Source: Lachnoclostridium sp. UBA1308
Lineage (GTDB): Bacteria; Bacillota; Clostridia; Lachnospirales; Lachnospiraceae
NCBI GenBank assembly: GCA_002307215.1
Contig: DBTU01000041.1
Span: 1 to 64,000, forward strand
Length of the DNA stretch: 64,000 bases
Reading direction: 5' to 3'
The notes below the pieces were generated by a model. That model saw nothing but the letters and a program-made list of their open reading frames with translations. It searched no databases and was not told the DNA's origin. The position numbers and the translations under genes were made by a program. Positions 54,479 to 64,000 of this stretch are shown piece by piece (positions within the stretch are counted from its first letter, which is position 1; each line of letters begins with the position of its first letter).

Positions 54479-55722
54479 GGGAATAATGTTGTTCTCTCTT
54501 CAATCGATGATACAAAAAAATTTGGAGACGAATGTGAAATCTATACAGCGAAAACAGGGCGGGCGGTCGTAGACATGGCAGAAAGTATCAGACCGGATAT
54601 TGTCTTTATGGACATACAAATGCCGGGTATGAACGGTATTGAAGCGATGCGGGCAATCCGTAGTAAGAATAAATCTGTCCTATTTATTGTAATCACCGCA
54701 TACAATAAATTTGATTATGCGAAAGACTCCATCGAGATAGGTGTATTTGACTTTTTGACCAAACCGGTTAATAAGGATAATTTTCTCTCGATTCTAAAAT
54801 CAGCTATTTCGCAGGTTGATACTGAGAGAAAGAGCAGGATGGATAACCTAAAGATCAGGGAGAAGCTTGAAACAGTAGTCCCGATTATAGAAAGCGGCTT
54901 TATTAACTACCTTATGCTTCAAGGAGGAGGAGCCGAAAGCACATATTATAATTATAAAGAGTTATTAGAGATTGATGAAGAATATGCTTATGTCATATTG
55001 ATTCAATTTGGTGAGAGCTTAGAGAATGGTATCTTGACTAATCCGGTTGGTATGAGTATGCGCTCACAGAAGTTCTATCCGGAGCTGAGGCAAATTGTTA
55101 AAGAATATTATGAATGCTTTGTTGGAGCTGTCATGGTGAATAAAGTAATTGTCATGGTTCCCGGGGCTGAATCCAAGGGAGTTGAATATGAAGAACGAAT
55201 TCAGACAATAGGGCAGGCCAGAAAATTACTGCATGCCTTGGAGGAACAGATAGAAGCAAAGTTCCGTATCGGTATTGGACATAAATACAGGAATGACCAA
55301 CTGAACCAGTCTTATCAAGAAGCTTTTTGTGCCTTGCAGGAAGGCGAGGGAAGGGTTGTGCATGTAGGGGACATGCCAATCAGAGGCGAATTTGAAGGAG
55401 ATTATCCGGAGGATAACGAGCAACTGATTTTTCGTATGATACTTAAAGGTGATGTGGAGGGAGCTGTAGAACAAGCATCGGTTTTCTTTGATTGGATGGC
55501 GGATAATTATCCTGATTATTACGAATGAATAAAGCAAAGGAATTACTGGAGGACGCAAGTCTTAGCATCAAAGAAATATGCACCATGTCAGGCTACAGCG
55601 ACCCTAATTATTTTAGCAGAATTTTCAAAAAGATCGAAAATGTCACACCGAGTGAATTTAGGGAAAAGGGTGAAAATAGTCTCGCAAAATTATGCGAGCC
55701 ATTAAAAAGAACTCCAAAATGA
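54450..55722 (+). pseudogene. YesN-type response regulator, frameshifted and internally deleted
   Basis: ATG 54450 with AGAAGGAGG upstream begins MYRILIADDEGIMLFSLQS, a receiver start. At a run of seven A (about 54512-54518) the frame shifts; the receiver then continues in the frame of 54575 (DIVFMDIQMPGMNGIEA, FLTKPVNKDN). The middle region ends at 55528 in NYPDYYE. The AraC-type HTH resumes only from its second half (MNKAKELLEDASLSIKEIC, YSDPNYFSRIFKK) at 55525-55722 in a different frame. So there are two lesions: one indel and one deletion of the first HTH helices. Confidence 0.78.
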
Positions 55723-55744
55723 AATCCATTGGAATTTCATTTTG
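55717..55744 (+). terminator. Hairpin after the regulator remnant
   Basis: CAAAATGAAAT pairs with ATTTCATTTTG around an 8-base loop, followed by a T-rich stretch (AACTTCTTTC). Confidence 0.65.
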
Positions 55745-55811
55745 AACTTCTTTCGGGCATTGAATGTGATAATTCGATTGTGAAGATTTTTACGCAGGAA
55801 CGGAGAAAGAT

Positions 55812-56874
55812 ATGAGCAGAAAAAATTATTGGTACGTTTTTAGCTGTTATTTTCTTAATGGTTTCATGCATTGGATGCAGTAGTGATCACCAGAAGACAA
55901 ATACAAAGGATGAAGAAGAAGATCCGATTCAGATTGGGTTTAGCTTTGATTCCTTTGTCATTGAACGGTGGATCAGGGACAGGGATGCTTTTGTGATGAC
56001 TGCGAATCAATTAGGGGCAGATGTTAATGTGCAGGTAGCCAATGGAGATGTAGATACCCAGATCTCCCAGATTAAATATTTTATTAAAAAGAAGATGGAT
56101 GTAATTGTCATTGTGGCAACGGACGGTGATGCCTTAAAGGATGTCGTTAAGGAGGCAAGAGATGCCGGTATTAAGATAGTATCCTATGACCGACTGATAC
56201 AAAATGCAGCTACGGACCTCTATATCTCCTTTGACAATGAATTGGTGGGGGAGGAGATGGCCCAGGCTCTGATGGATGAATTACCGGATGGCGGTGATAT
56301 CTATGTGATTAGCGGACCTGACAGTGACAATAATGTTGAGATGATTGGGCAGGGATTTGATAAATTGCTGCAAAAGAGCAACCTGAGCATCACTTATAAG
56401 AAATCCTGTGACAACTGGAATGCTGAATTAGCCTCAGACTATGTGGAGGAAGCCTTAAGAGAGTATCCGGATGTAAAGGGAATCATGTGCGGTAATGACG
56501 ATCTGGCGAGTGAGGTCTTTCAGGTACTATCAGAGAACCGCCTTGCAGGAAAGGTCTGTATTGTAGGTCAAGACGCTGACCTTTCAGCTTGTCAGCGTAT
56601 CGTAGAGGGAACTCAGACTATGACTGTCTTTAAGCAGGTTGAGAATTTGGCTAAGGCAGCAGCATACCTTTCTGTGGCATTAGGTAAGGGAGAGGATATC
56701 ACGGACAGCTCGATAAATCAAGATTATTGGGTTAAGGAAACCATAGATGACGGTTCGCAGGAGATACCCTATTATAAGCTTGATTGCATTCCTGTAACCA
56801 AAGATAATATAGATAAGGTGATTATTGACAGCGGCTTCCATACAAGAGAAGATGTATATCTGAACGTACAGTAA
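55812..56874 (+). pseudogene. Second sugar-binding lipoprotein, frameshifted in its signal peptide
   Basis: ATG 55812, with GGAGA upstream, reads MSRK and then shifts out of frame at six A (55820-55825). The signal peptide continues in the other frame (KIIGTFLAVIFLMVSCIGCSS) into an intact 338-residue type I binding protein: IQIGFSFDSFVIERWIRD, IVIVATDGDALKDV, IVSYDRLIQNA, IVGQDADLSACQRI. It is related to the protein at 51719 but clearly diverged. With one base less in the A-run the gene would be whole, so sequence error or slippage is possible. Translation from ATG 55858 would give no usable export signal. Confidence 0.7.
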
Positions 56875-56944
56875 GGGGATTGTAGTATTGTGGCGAAGGG
56901 AATGTTATAAGAGATTGTTAGATTACTGATATATGTTGAAAAAA

Positions 56945-56978
56945 TAGATATCTCCAAATATGGGGGTATCTATTTTTT
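56945..56978 (+). terminator. Intrinsic terminator after the binding protein
   Basis: TAGATATCTCC and GGGGGTATCTA pair with two G-T wobbles around a 6-base loop, followed by six T. Confidence 0.88.
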
Positions 56979-57200
56979 GGCGTATTAAATAGTAAAATAG
57001 TAATTTAGTAAAGGCGAATTAATCATTTAATTAATCAATAAAGCTAATTATTCAGGAATTAAGCATAGAATAATGCCAATAATAGACAGATATTAACAAA
57101 ACAGAAAGAATAATTACATATTAAGTAAAATTTGCATTGACAGAATAAGTAAATCAAATATAATGATACTTATATATTAATTGGATAAAAATGTATACCT

Positions 57201-57300
57201 AAAATAAATCGATAATAGCAAACGTTGTAAAAGCATCGGACGCAAAGCCACGGATCTAAGCCTGAATAGGTATGACAGCCGGGTTACCAAAAGTATTTTA
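57201..57300 (+). promoter_or_regulatory. Cyclic di-GMP-I (GEMM) riboswitch aptamer
   Basis: The conserved GEMM-I core is present: AGCAAAC, then GGACGCAAAGCCACGG, CTAAGCC...AGGTATGACAGCC and GGGTTACC, in the right order and spacing. AAAATA (57201) and TATTTT (57294) can close the outer helix. The first hairpin arm is CGTTGTAAAAGCATCG and the second AGCC-TGAAT-AGGT (receptor side). It binds c-di-GMP. Terminator directly downstream. Confidence 0.92.
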
Positions 57301-57310
57301 AGTGATTGGT

Positions 57311-57343
57311 AAGCCTGCATTTATTTAACGATGTAGGCTTTTT
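57311..57343 (+). terminator. Expression-platform terminator of the c-di-GMP riboswitch
   Basis: AAGCCTGCAT and ATGTAGGCTT pair around a 10-base loop, then T-run. Its 5' arm overlaps GGTAAGCC (57308-57315), which can instead pair with the aptamer's GGTTACC (57282-57288). The two pairings exclude each other, so ligand binding should favour termination. Confidence 0.82.
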
Positions 57344-57474
57344 GTGAAAAAAATATATACGGCCTTCCAGTCCAAGCTGTTCCAGAACGACGTAATAAAA
57401 CCACCTTGGTATTAGATTGGATTATATATTACAGCTTATCACTGTAAATTCTCATAATATTAATAAATTATGAG

Positions 57475-57990
57475 AATGACAAACTTACAATAGTAAATGG
57501 AACGGATTGTGAATCTGGTGTTAAAGAAACGCTTTATCAGTTGAATAATGGAAATTGGATTGTTTATTCCAATGTTGTAACGTTAGCAGACGGAATTTAT
57601 GAAATTATAGCAAAAACCGTAGAAAATGTAGGCAATGAAAGTTCTGTGGATGTTTACAATGCAATTGTTTATAAAAATGCAGCTAATGATGCATCTAATA
57701 CATTGGATAGAGTAGAAAACACAATAACTCAAGAAAACCTTGATACGGCAATAGAACTTATCAATGTACTTCCTGACAGCACTGAAAAAACTGACTAAAT
57801 TAATCGAGCTAATAGCTTGCAAAAAGTAATTGATGATATTAGTGAAGCAACCATGGCATTGGATATAGCAGAAAATACATATCTTCAAGAAGACCTTAAC
57901 CCCTTCAACAAACCTAACGGATACAACTCCTATCACATGGAGCTATGCAAATTCTATAGATCATAATGGAGGCACTATTAGCTCTGCGGA
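57475..57990 (+). pseudogene. Broken, internally deleted partial copy of the adhesin gene
   Basis: 57475-57798 matches the segment of the following gene at about 59755-60085 (LTIVNGTDCESGV, YQLNNGNWIVYSN, NTLDRVENTITQENLDTA). A TAA at 57796 stops it, then likeness continues through the FIVAR part and jumps at about 57900 from the region near 60190 to that near 61770 (TPITWSYANSIDHNGG). Start, signal peptide and end are missing. The left border has an 11-bp inverted repeat (ATTCTCATAAT/ATTATGAGAAT, 57448-57477). Confidence 0.82.
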
Positions 57991-58119
57991 ATGGGCTTGC
58001 AACATATCCAAGATACCAAGGATTCCGCGAACGGCAATTTATTCAGCAATAAAACATAATTCTATAAAATTACATGCAGACGGAACAATGAGCTTCTCTA
58101 TCAAGAAAGGAGATAAACT

Positions 58120-61100
58120 ATGAAAAAAAAGTTGTCAAAAATTTTAGTATTAGTATTAATAAGCACTTTACTAATTAATTTAGTAGTTCAACCAAAAAAA
58201 ATCTATGCATATACTACAACTCCCTCATTAGCATGTTCATTCCAAAATACATCGTTTGGTCTTAAATCGGATGGAACATTATATTCATGGGGATACAATA
58301 CAGGAGGTAATTGTGGATTAGGTACGACCACAAATGTTTTAACGCCGGCACTTATTTCAACATTATCTAATGTAAAAAGCATAATAGCAAGTAAAAGCGA
58401 AGCATTTGCTGTGTTGGATAATGGTCAAGTATATGCTTGGGGCAGTAATGCTTCAAGTGAATCAGGAGGTGTTGGTAGTAAAAAAGTTCCCACTCTTCAC
58501 CCATATTTATCAAATGTAAATAGGATATCCACTCATGAATATGCATTAGACGGATTTGCATTTTTAAATGACGGTACTATCAAATACTGGGGTTGGAATC
58601 AATATGGAGAATTAGGAAATAATACTACTACCGCTGTAACAACTCCAAAAACTTTTACAGCTCTTACTGATGTAAAAGATATAGCTGTCGGCATGGATTA
58701 TGTATTATATTTACTTAATAATGGTAATGTTTATTCATCAGGGAACTATGGTTCACAATTAGGTATCGGCTCAAACACTGCTATAAAAAAAACCCCTACA
58801 CTTATTTCATCAATATCTAATATTAGCAGGATATATGCAGGAGATGATTCGGGTTTTGCTATATCAAATACTGGTACAGTATATGTTTGGGGATCTAGTT
58901 CTAATATAGGACTTGGAGGTTCAAGTAAATCAACTCCAACTGTACTTTCTGGAATTAATGGCAATAATGTGGTAAAAATAGTCGCCTCTTCTGCAAATAC
59001 TTATATTTTAATGAATGATGGTACTATATTATCTACAGGTACTAATGGTCATGGCCAATTAGGTTATATTCAAGATTCACCATACCCTTATACATTTTCA
59101 CAAATTCCTGCAATAGATGATGCTATAGATGTTGCATGTGGACTAAATTATGCATTAATTTTAAGAAGCGATGGTTCGGTTTATGCAATGGGATATAACT
59201 ATTATGGCCAATTAGGTTTAGGCTATAATGACACAGCGGATCATTTCGGTGCCACCATACCAGGTTTAACATTAGTAAATGACACTATCCCACCAGATGC
59301 ACCAACCTTGAGCCCAAGCATAACAACACCTACTAATGGAAATGTTGTTGTGACAGTTAATTATCCATCTGATGCTGTAGTAAAACAATATAAAATAGGT
59401 GTAGCTGATGATTGGATTAACTATACTTCACCGCTGTTAATTACAGAAAACGCTTCTATTTATGCAAGATGTCAAGATGCTGCTGGCAACTGGTCTTCAG
59501 AGAATTCTATTCATATAAATAACATAGATAAAATAGCGCCTGTAATTACTATAGATCCTTATAGCACAGATCCTACAAACAAGGATATTACAGTTACTGC
59601 TTCTGTAGATAAGGGAACATTAAATACAACAAGTCATACTTTCACGCAAAATGGAAGCTTTGATTTTGTAGCGACAGATAGTGCTAAAAATGTTACGACT
59701 AAGACAGTCGAAATTGCAAACATTGATAAAGACGCTCCTTCTAAACCAATAATCTCTATTAATGAAAACAAACTTACAATAGTAAGTGGAGCTGATGGTG
59801 AATCTGGCGTGAAAGAAATACTTTATCAGTTAGACAATGGAAATTGGATGGCTTATTCCGATATTGTAATATTACCAGATGGAACTTATGTCATTAATGC
59901 AAAAACTGTAGACAATGCAGGCAATGAAAGTAATTTTGATAGTTACAATGCAAATGTTTATAAAAATGCAGTTGATAATGCAACAGATGCATTAGTTAAA
60001 GCAGAAAACACATATATTCAATCAGACCTTGATACAGCAAGAGCACTTATCGATGCACTTCCTGACAGCCCGGAAAAAACCGACTTAATGAATCGTGCTA
60101 ATAACCTACAAAAGATAATTGATGATAACAATCCTATTAATGTAGCAACCAAGGCATTGGTTAAGGCAGAAAATACATATAATCAAGCAGACCTTAATAC
60201 GGCAATAGTACTGATCAATGCACTTCCTGACAGCCCAGAGAAAACTGACTTAATTAATCGTACTAATAACTTACAACAATTAATTGATGATAATAATCCT
60301 ATCAAAGTTACAGTGGATGCAAGCGAAATCTTTCGACTGCAAACGGTGAACTTTACCATTAAAGCATCAGACTTAGTCGATTTATATACCATGCAATTAG
60401 AAATCCACTATGATCCTAAAAAGCTTGAACTTGATCAAACTAATATAAAGAATCTTGCTTGGGAAAATGATCAGAACGGATACGCTGCTATCAAGATAGA
60501 TTCAAGTGCGGGGGTAGTCAATATTATATATTCCCGAAAAGGTGACACACCGGGAGTGAGTGGAAATTACGACCTCATAGATTTGCCCTTTAGAACCTTA
60601 CAGATCGGTAAGGCAACGGTTGAAGTCAGCAAAATTAAGCTTGTAGATTCACAAGGGAAAAAAAAAATGGCATCAACCACATCAATTAAAAAAGAAATAA
60701 ATGTTCTTCCAAATCCTCTGAATATCATATTGACAGGAGGAAAGGGACAAAACGATTGGTATATTTCTCCGGTTACGGTTGAAATCAATGATTTGGATGC
60801 GAAAGAAATCTTCTATACAATTGATGGTGTTCAGTATAGTTATACGCAGCCTTTTTTGGTAAACGAAATTGGTGAGCATAATATTATCGTAACGACAGAT
60901 GACGGCAATGGCAATATGAAAGAAAAAGAGCAAGTACTAAAAATTGATTATAACAGCCCCACAATTACGGTAAACAATCAAACCAGTGACTGGCAGAATG
61001 AAGTAAAGGTAACGCCTAAATACGATGACCAGGACGGTTCGGGAATATCACAGGGTTGGTATCAATGGACGAATACTGCCGAACAGCCTACACAGTGGGA

Positions 61101-62673
61101 AGAATATAATCAGGAAGAACTGCTTCAGGCAACGGAAGGAGATTGGTACCTTCACATCAAAGCAGTTGATAAAGCAGGTAATGAGAGCCAGGCTGTATTC
61201 GGCCCTTATCACATTGATAAGACAGTTCCGGCAATATCCATCGATAATGATAAAAGAGAAGCTTGGGGAAGCACGGATGTGTCAGTTACACCAACATTTG
61301 CTGATGAAGGAGGATCACAGCTTGCGTATGTAGGCTATCAATGGAGCTTAGAGCAGTCAGTGCCATCGGAATACACACCGTACACCTCCGGAAGTATTCA
61401 GCAATCGGATGATGGAGCTTGGTACTTACACCTAGTAGCAAAAGATGGGGCCGGTAATATTCAAACCATAGCTTACGGTCCTTACAATATTGATAAAAGT
61501 GCACCTATCATTGAATTCTCTGAGGTATCAGAAGGGCATGAGTATACCAATAAAGTAACACCTAATATATCCATAGCTGATACATTGTCAGGAGTGAAAG
61601 CTCAGACAATCACACTTGACGGACAGCCATATGTGTCCGGAACTTCGGTAACAGAAGGTGGAACACATACAATATCTGCCTCTGCAGAAGATTACAGTGG
61701 AAATACTATAACTAAAACCATTTCATTTGTGGTTGTGTTAAAACCGGAAGCAGTAATGAATATGACCCCTTCAACCAATCTAACAGACACAGCTCCTATC
61801 ACCTGGAGCTATGCAAATTCTATAGATCATAGTGGAGGTACTATTATTTCTGCGGAATGGCAATTAGACACTGATCCGGTAACAACATCTCCGGATGGCT
61901 GTGTCGCTATTGGAACCCATACCATGAAATTGCGTGTGAAGAACAATGAAGATATTTGGTCAGAGTGGTCATCGATTACATTTATAGTTGGCCATATCTA
62001 TAGCATTTATCCGGAAGCTGTTACACAATTAGGTACCTTGAATTTTGGCACAGTCAACGGTCTATTTGATGGTGATTTGGATAATCAAGTGGTATTTAAT
62101 ACGGACGATCCCATTAGCGGTGTTGAATTTTCACTCTTAGAGTCCACTACACTATTTGGGCTGTCCGGTTCTGGCAGCGATACCGGCGGTATATATTCGA
62201 ACGGTGGAATGGACGTATACAGATGGAATATAGCAACTTCCACTTATGATTATTTGGATAAGACGGCATTATGTGAAAGCCCTAACACCTGGTATCAGGT
62301 ATTTAACTTCACACAACCCGGTAAATATAAAATTCTTGCCGCACAAACAAATTACCAAGGATTTTATGAATGGGAGTTTAAAACTGCATTTGATAATCTA
62401 AACACTCCTCCCGTGGCGGTTATATCAATGTCGCCATCATCAACCGACAATACAATGAATATCACTTGGAGCTACAGCAATTCATCTGATGCTGATGGTG
62501 ATTCAATCATTTCGGCCCAGTGGCAATTGGATAGCGATCCTGTGACAACAAACCCGAATGGAGTGATTTCAGCTTCTGGTACTCATGTAATGAAATTAAG
62601 AGTAAAAGATAGAAAAGGGACTTGGTCTGAGTGGGTATCAACGACCTTTGACGTATCAGAAGCTCAGGATTAA
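58120..62673 (+). CDS. Large secreted multi-domain adhesin (RCC1-like, FIVAR, cohesin-like, Ig-like)
   Basis: 1517 residues. Signal peptide, cleaved near KIYAYT. An RCC1-like beta-propeller fills about 37-387 (repeats such as YSWGYNTGGNCGLGTTT and YAMGYNYYGQLGLGYN). Ig-like/bacterial-surface modules follow (about 388-615), then two FIVAR-type helical repeats (about 617-670 and 672-726, ALVKAENTY...ALIDALPDSPEKTDL). A cohesin-like domain spans about 729-863 (VDLYTMQLEIHYDPKKLELD). Further Ig-like repeats extend to about 1210, and two related modules with TITWSYANS.DH.GG and SAEWQLD lie at about 1208-1292 and 1429-1517. No sortase motif or SLH domain. AAAGGAG precedes ATG. It stands behind a c-di-GMP riboswitch, so surface attachment or matrix function is likely. 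Confidence 0.85.
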   Translation: MKKKLSKILVLVLISTLLINLVVQPKKIYAYTTTPSLACSFQNTSFGLKSDGTLYSWGYNTGGNCGLGTTTNVLTPALISTLSNVKSIIASKSEAFAVLDNGQVYAWGSNASSESGGVGSKKVPTLHPYLSNVNRISTHEYALDGFAFLNDGTIKYWGWNQYGELGNNTTTAVTTPKTFTALTDVKDIAVGMDYVLYLLNNGNVYSSGNYGSQLGIGSNTAIKKTPTLISSISNISRIYAGDDSGFAISNTGTVYVWGSSSNIGLGGSSKSTPTVLSGINGNNVVKIVASSANTYILMNDGTILSTGTNGHGQLGYIQDSPYPYTFSQIPAIDDAIDVACGLNYALILRSDGSVYAMGYNYYGQLGLGYNDTADHFGATIPGLTLVNDTIPPDAPTLSPSITTPTNGNVVVTVNYPSDAVVKQYKIGVADDWINYTSPLLITENASIYARCQDAAGNWSSENSIHINNIDKIAPVITIDPYSTDPTNKDITVTASVDKGTLNTTSHTFTQNGSFDFVATDSAKNVTTKTVEIANIDKDAPSKPIISINENKLTIVSGADGESGVKEILYQLDNGNWMAYSDIVILPDGTYVINAKTVDNAGNESNFDSYNANVYKNAVDNATDALVKAENTYIQSDLDTARALIDALPDSPEKTDLMNRANNLQKIIDDNNPINVATKALVKAENTYNQADLNTAIVLINALPDSPEKTDLINRTNNLQQLIDDNNPIKVTVDASEIFRLQTVNFTIKASDLVDLYTMQLEIHYDPKKLELDQTNIKNLAWENDQNGYAAIKIDSSAGVVNIIYSRKGDTPGVSGNYDLIDLPFRTLQIGKATVEVSKIKLVDSQGKKKMASTTSIKKEINVLPNPLNIILTGGKGQNDWYISPVTVEINDLDAKEIFYTIDGVQYSYTQPFLVNEIGEHNIIVTTDDGNGNMKEKEQVLKIDYNSPTITVNNQTSDWQNEVKVTPKYDDQDGSGISQGWYQWTNTAEQPTQWEEYNQEELLQATEGDWYLHIKAVDKAGNESQAVFGPYHIDKTVPAISIDNDKREAWGSTDVSVTPTFADEGGSQLAYVGYQWSLEQSVPSEYTPYTSGSIQQSDDGAWYLHLVAKDGAGNIQTIAYGPYNIDKSAPIIEFSEVSEGHEYTNKVTPNISIADTLSGVKAQTITLDGQPYVSGTSVTEGGTHTISASAEDYSGNTITKTISFVVVLKPEAVMNMTPSTNLTDTAPITWSYANSIDHSGGTIISAEWQLDTDPVTTSPDGCVAIGTHTMKLRVKNNEDIWSEWSSITFIVGHIYSIYPEAVTQLGTLNFGTVNGLFDGDLDNQVVFNTDDPISGVEFSLLESTTLFGLSGSGSDTGGIYSNGGMDVYRWNIATSTYDYLDKTALCESPNTWYQVFNFTQPGKYKILAAQTNYQGFYEWEFKTAFDNLNTPPVAVISMSPSSTDNTMNITWSYSNSSDADGDSIISAQWQLDSDPVTTNPNGVISASGTHVMKLRVKDRKGTWSEWVSTTFDVSEAQD

Positions 62674-62792
62674 TCGCGACAAAGGTAGCTAGCGTATATT
62701 GCAGGGTCACATGGTCACTTATATTCCGGTAATTGCTTATTCGGAATAAGTTGGAGATAGAATAGTTGTTGAAAACACTACGGGAGGAAATA

Positions 62793-64000
62793 ATGGATAA
62801 ACATAGGAAAATAAAAAAGATAATAAGTAAAGCCTTAGTCATATTTATGGCCATTTGTATAATACTGCCTTCATTTCAGGAATTGGCTTATGCCAAGAGC
62901 ATTAAGGCCGATACCACGAAGAGGGTTTTAATACAATATGAGCATGGGACTAAGAATACGGACAAGAAGATAAAGAAATTTAATTCCAACTATAAAAGAA
63001 TGAAAAACAAAGAGCTTTTCTCTACTGAGGTAGATAAAGTTGAATTAACGAATCTTTATAATGATAGCAGTGTTCAATATATCGAAGAAGATTCTCAAAT
63101 TAAAAAATTAGATGACAGTATAACTTGGAATATCAAGGCAGTGAATGCAGATAGTGTTCAAAAGAACAATGTATTCGGAGAAGGAATCAAGGTTGCCGTG
63201 TTTGATACGGGAATTGATCTGGATAATAAGGATCTCGTTGTCTCAGGTGGAGTATCCTTTGTAGACGGAGTTCAAAGCTATGATGATGATAACGGTCATG
63301 GTACAGCTATGGCCGGAATTCTGGCATCGACTTTGAATGATCAGGGGTTAGTAGGTGTTGCGCCAAAGATTGAACTGTATTCCGTTAAAGTGTTGGATAA
63401 AAATGGTAATGGATACTACAGTAACATTATCCAGGGAATAGAATGGGCTATTAAAAACCATATCGATATTATCACCATGAGCTTTGGCGGTACCCAATAT
63501 TCTGATATTTTATATGATGCCATTCGTGAGGCAACCTATAACGACATTCTGATCGTCGCTGCTTCGGGGAATGACGGAAGTACCGATATTCTATACCCTG
63601 CAAGCTACTCGGATGTAGTATGTGTAGGGGCTACAGACAGAGATAACAATATAGCTGATTTTACTAATACGGGGAAACAGATGGATTTGGTAGCTCCGGG
63701 AGTTGATGTCGTATCAGTAAACCAGAAGGGGACCTCCGTCAAGGTTAGTGGAACCTCCGCAGCCGTACAGCATGTGGCAGGAGCGGCAGCTCTAACCTGG
63801 AGTGCGGACAAAGATTTAAGTATTGAGCAGTTAAAGGCTGTTATGTATAAGAATTCCACATCTCTTGGGGATACAGAGATATATGGATGGGGTTTGGTAG
63901 ATGCCAATGCCGCATGTGAGAATATTGATATCACTGATTATTCACTGCCATCCACTGCACAGGAAGAGCATGTAATATCGAATGATTATGGGGAAGAAAG
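62793..64000 (+). CDS. S8 subtilisin-family serine protease, cut by the window end
   Basis: Reads 402 codons to the window edge without a stop. A signal peptide (ALVIFMAICIILPSFQELAYA) and a propeptide-like region (about 35-115) precede the catalytic domain. The triad is seen: Asp in VAVFDTGIDLDN, His in DNGHGTAMAGIL and Ser in VSGTSAAVQHVAGA, with the oxyanion Asn in VAASGNDG. GGGAGG precedes ATG. It lies 119 bases after the adhesin and may share its c-di-GMP-controlled transcript; a secreted protease next to an adhesin could release or mature it (inference). Confidence 0.9.
   Translation, partial: MDKHRKIKKIISKALVIFMAICIILPSFQELAYAKSIKADTTKRVLIQYEHGTKNTDKKIKKFNSNYKRMKNKELFSTEVDKVELTNLYNDSSVQYIEEDSQIKKLDDSITWNIKAVNADSVQKNNVFGEGIKVAVFDTGIDLDNKDLVVSGGVSFVDGVQSYDDDNGHGTAMAGILASTLNDQGLVGVAPKIELYSVKVLDKNGNGYYSNIIQGIEWAIKNHIDIITMSFGGTQYSDILYDAIREATYNDILIVAASGNDGSTDILYPASYSDVVCVGATDRDNNIADFTNTGKQMDLVAPGVDVVSVNQKGTSVKVSGTSAAVQHVAGAAALTWSADKDLSIEQLKAVMYKNSTSLGDTEIYGWGLVDANAACENIDITDYSLPSTAQEEHVISNDYGEE

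Noticed and set aside
58120..62673. A CRISPR array or tandem DNA repeat inside the adhesin gene
   Set aside because: The periodicity is that of protein modules with diverged codons, not short identical repeats with unique spacers.

Overview
The window reads as chromosomal DNA of a low-GC, anaerobic, spore-forming Clostridia, most likely a Lachnospiraceae-type relative of plant-fibre degraders. The evidence is AT-rich intergenic DNA with near-consensus promoters and strong GGAGG ribosome sites, [FeFe]-hydrogenase maturases (HydE, HydG), spore-related genes (a CotF-type coat protein, a GerMN lipoprotein), a secreted GH5 mannanase and a cohesin-bearing surface protein. No rRNA, intact tRNA, CRISPR array, prophage or transposase gene was seen. 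Taxonomy is inference.

Layout. 0-3 kb: an OmpR/HisKA two-component system and a secreted PepSY-like protein that share a promoter motif at identical spacing. 3-4.2 kb: beta-mannanase lipoprotein. 4.3-12.2 kb: a divergent TetR-controlled gene set (MFS carrier, tandem class II aldolase, class III aminotransferase, then TetR, FGGY kinase and aldehyde dehydrogenase) with two near-identical 18-bp operators; it looks like a catabolic pathway of unknown substrate. 12.4-17.3 kb: metF, GerMN lipoprotein, aldo/keto reductase, PadR and a frameshifted DUF4097 gene. 17.4-20.2 kb: hydE-hydG behind a promoter and a structured leader ending in an intrinsic terminator, an unidentified riboswitch-like attenuator. 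20.2-28.4 kb: WG-repeat protein, coat protein, thioesterase, a MutS2 paralogue lacking the Smr domain, MarR and a peptidoglycan-binding protein.

28-44 kb is accessory and worn: a PadR/macrolide-type glycosyltransferase pair with a strongly palindromic promoter, a decayed second copy of the PadR 5' end, a YyaL-type protein, an S41 protease, several unusual fusions (CD3324-type domain + APH kinase; AraC + BtrH-like; GNAT + methyltransferase) and remnants (DUF4160, sugar isomerase, DUF3795).

44-49.7 kb is a compact operon (zinc-PLC-like protein, GT4 glycosyltransferase, UDP-glucose dehydrogenase, radical SAM protein), followed by a GpsA-like dehydrogenase, which I read as a glycolipid or envelope-glycan pathway. 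51.7-56.9 kb is a sugar-binding-protein/YesM-YesN-type sensing locus in which the kinase, regulator and second binding protein are all damaged. 57.2-64 kb holds a c-di-GMP-I riboswitch with terminator, a broken partial copy of an adhesin, the intact 1517-residue adhesin (RCC1-like, FIVAR, cohesin-like and Ig-like modules) and a subtilisin-type protease cut by the window end.

A roughly 157-bp foldback repeat occurs three times (at 1, 23,640 and 37,161); the third copy abuts a truncated isomerase gene, consistent with a MITE-like element.
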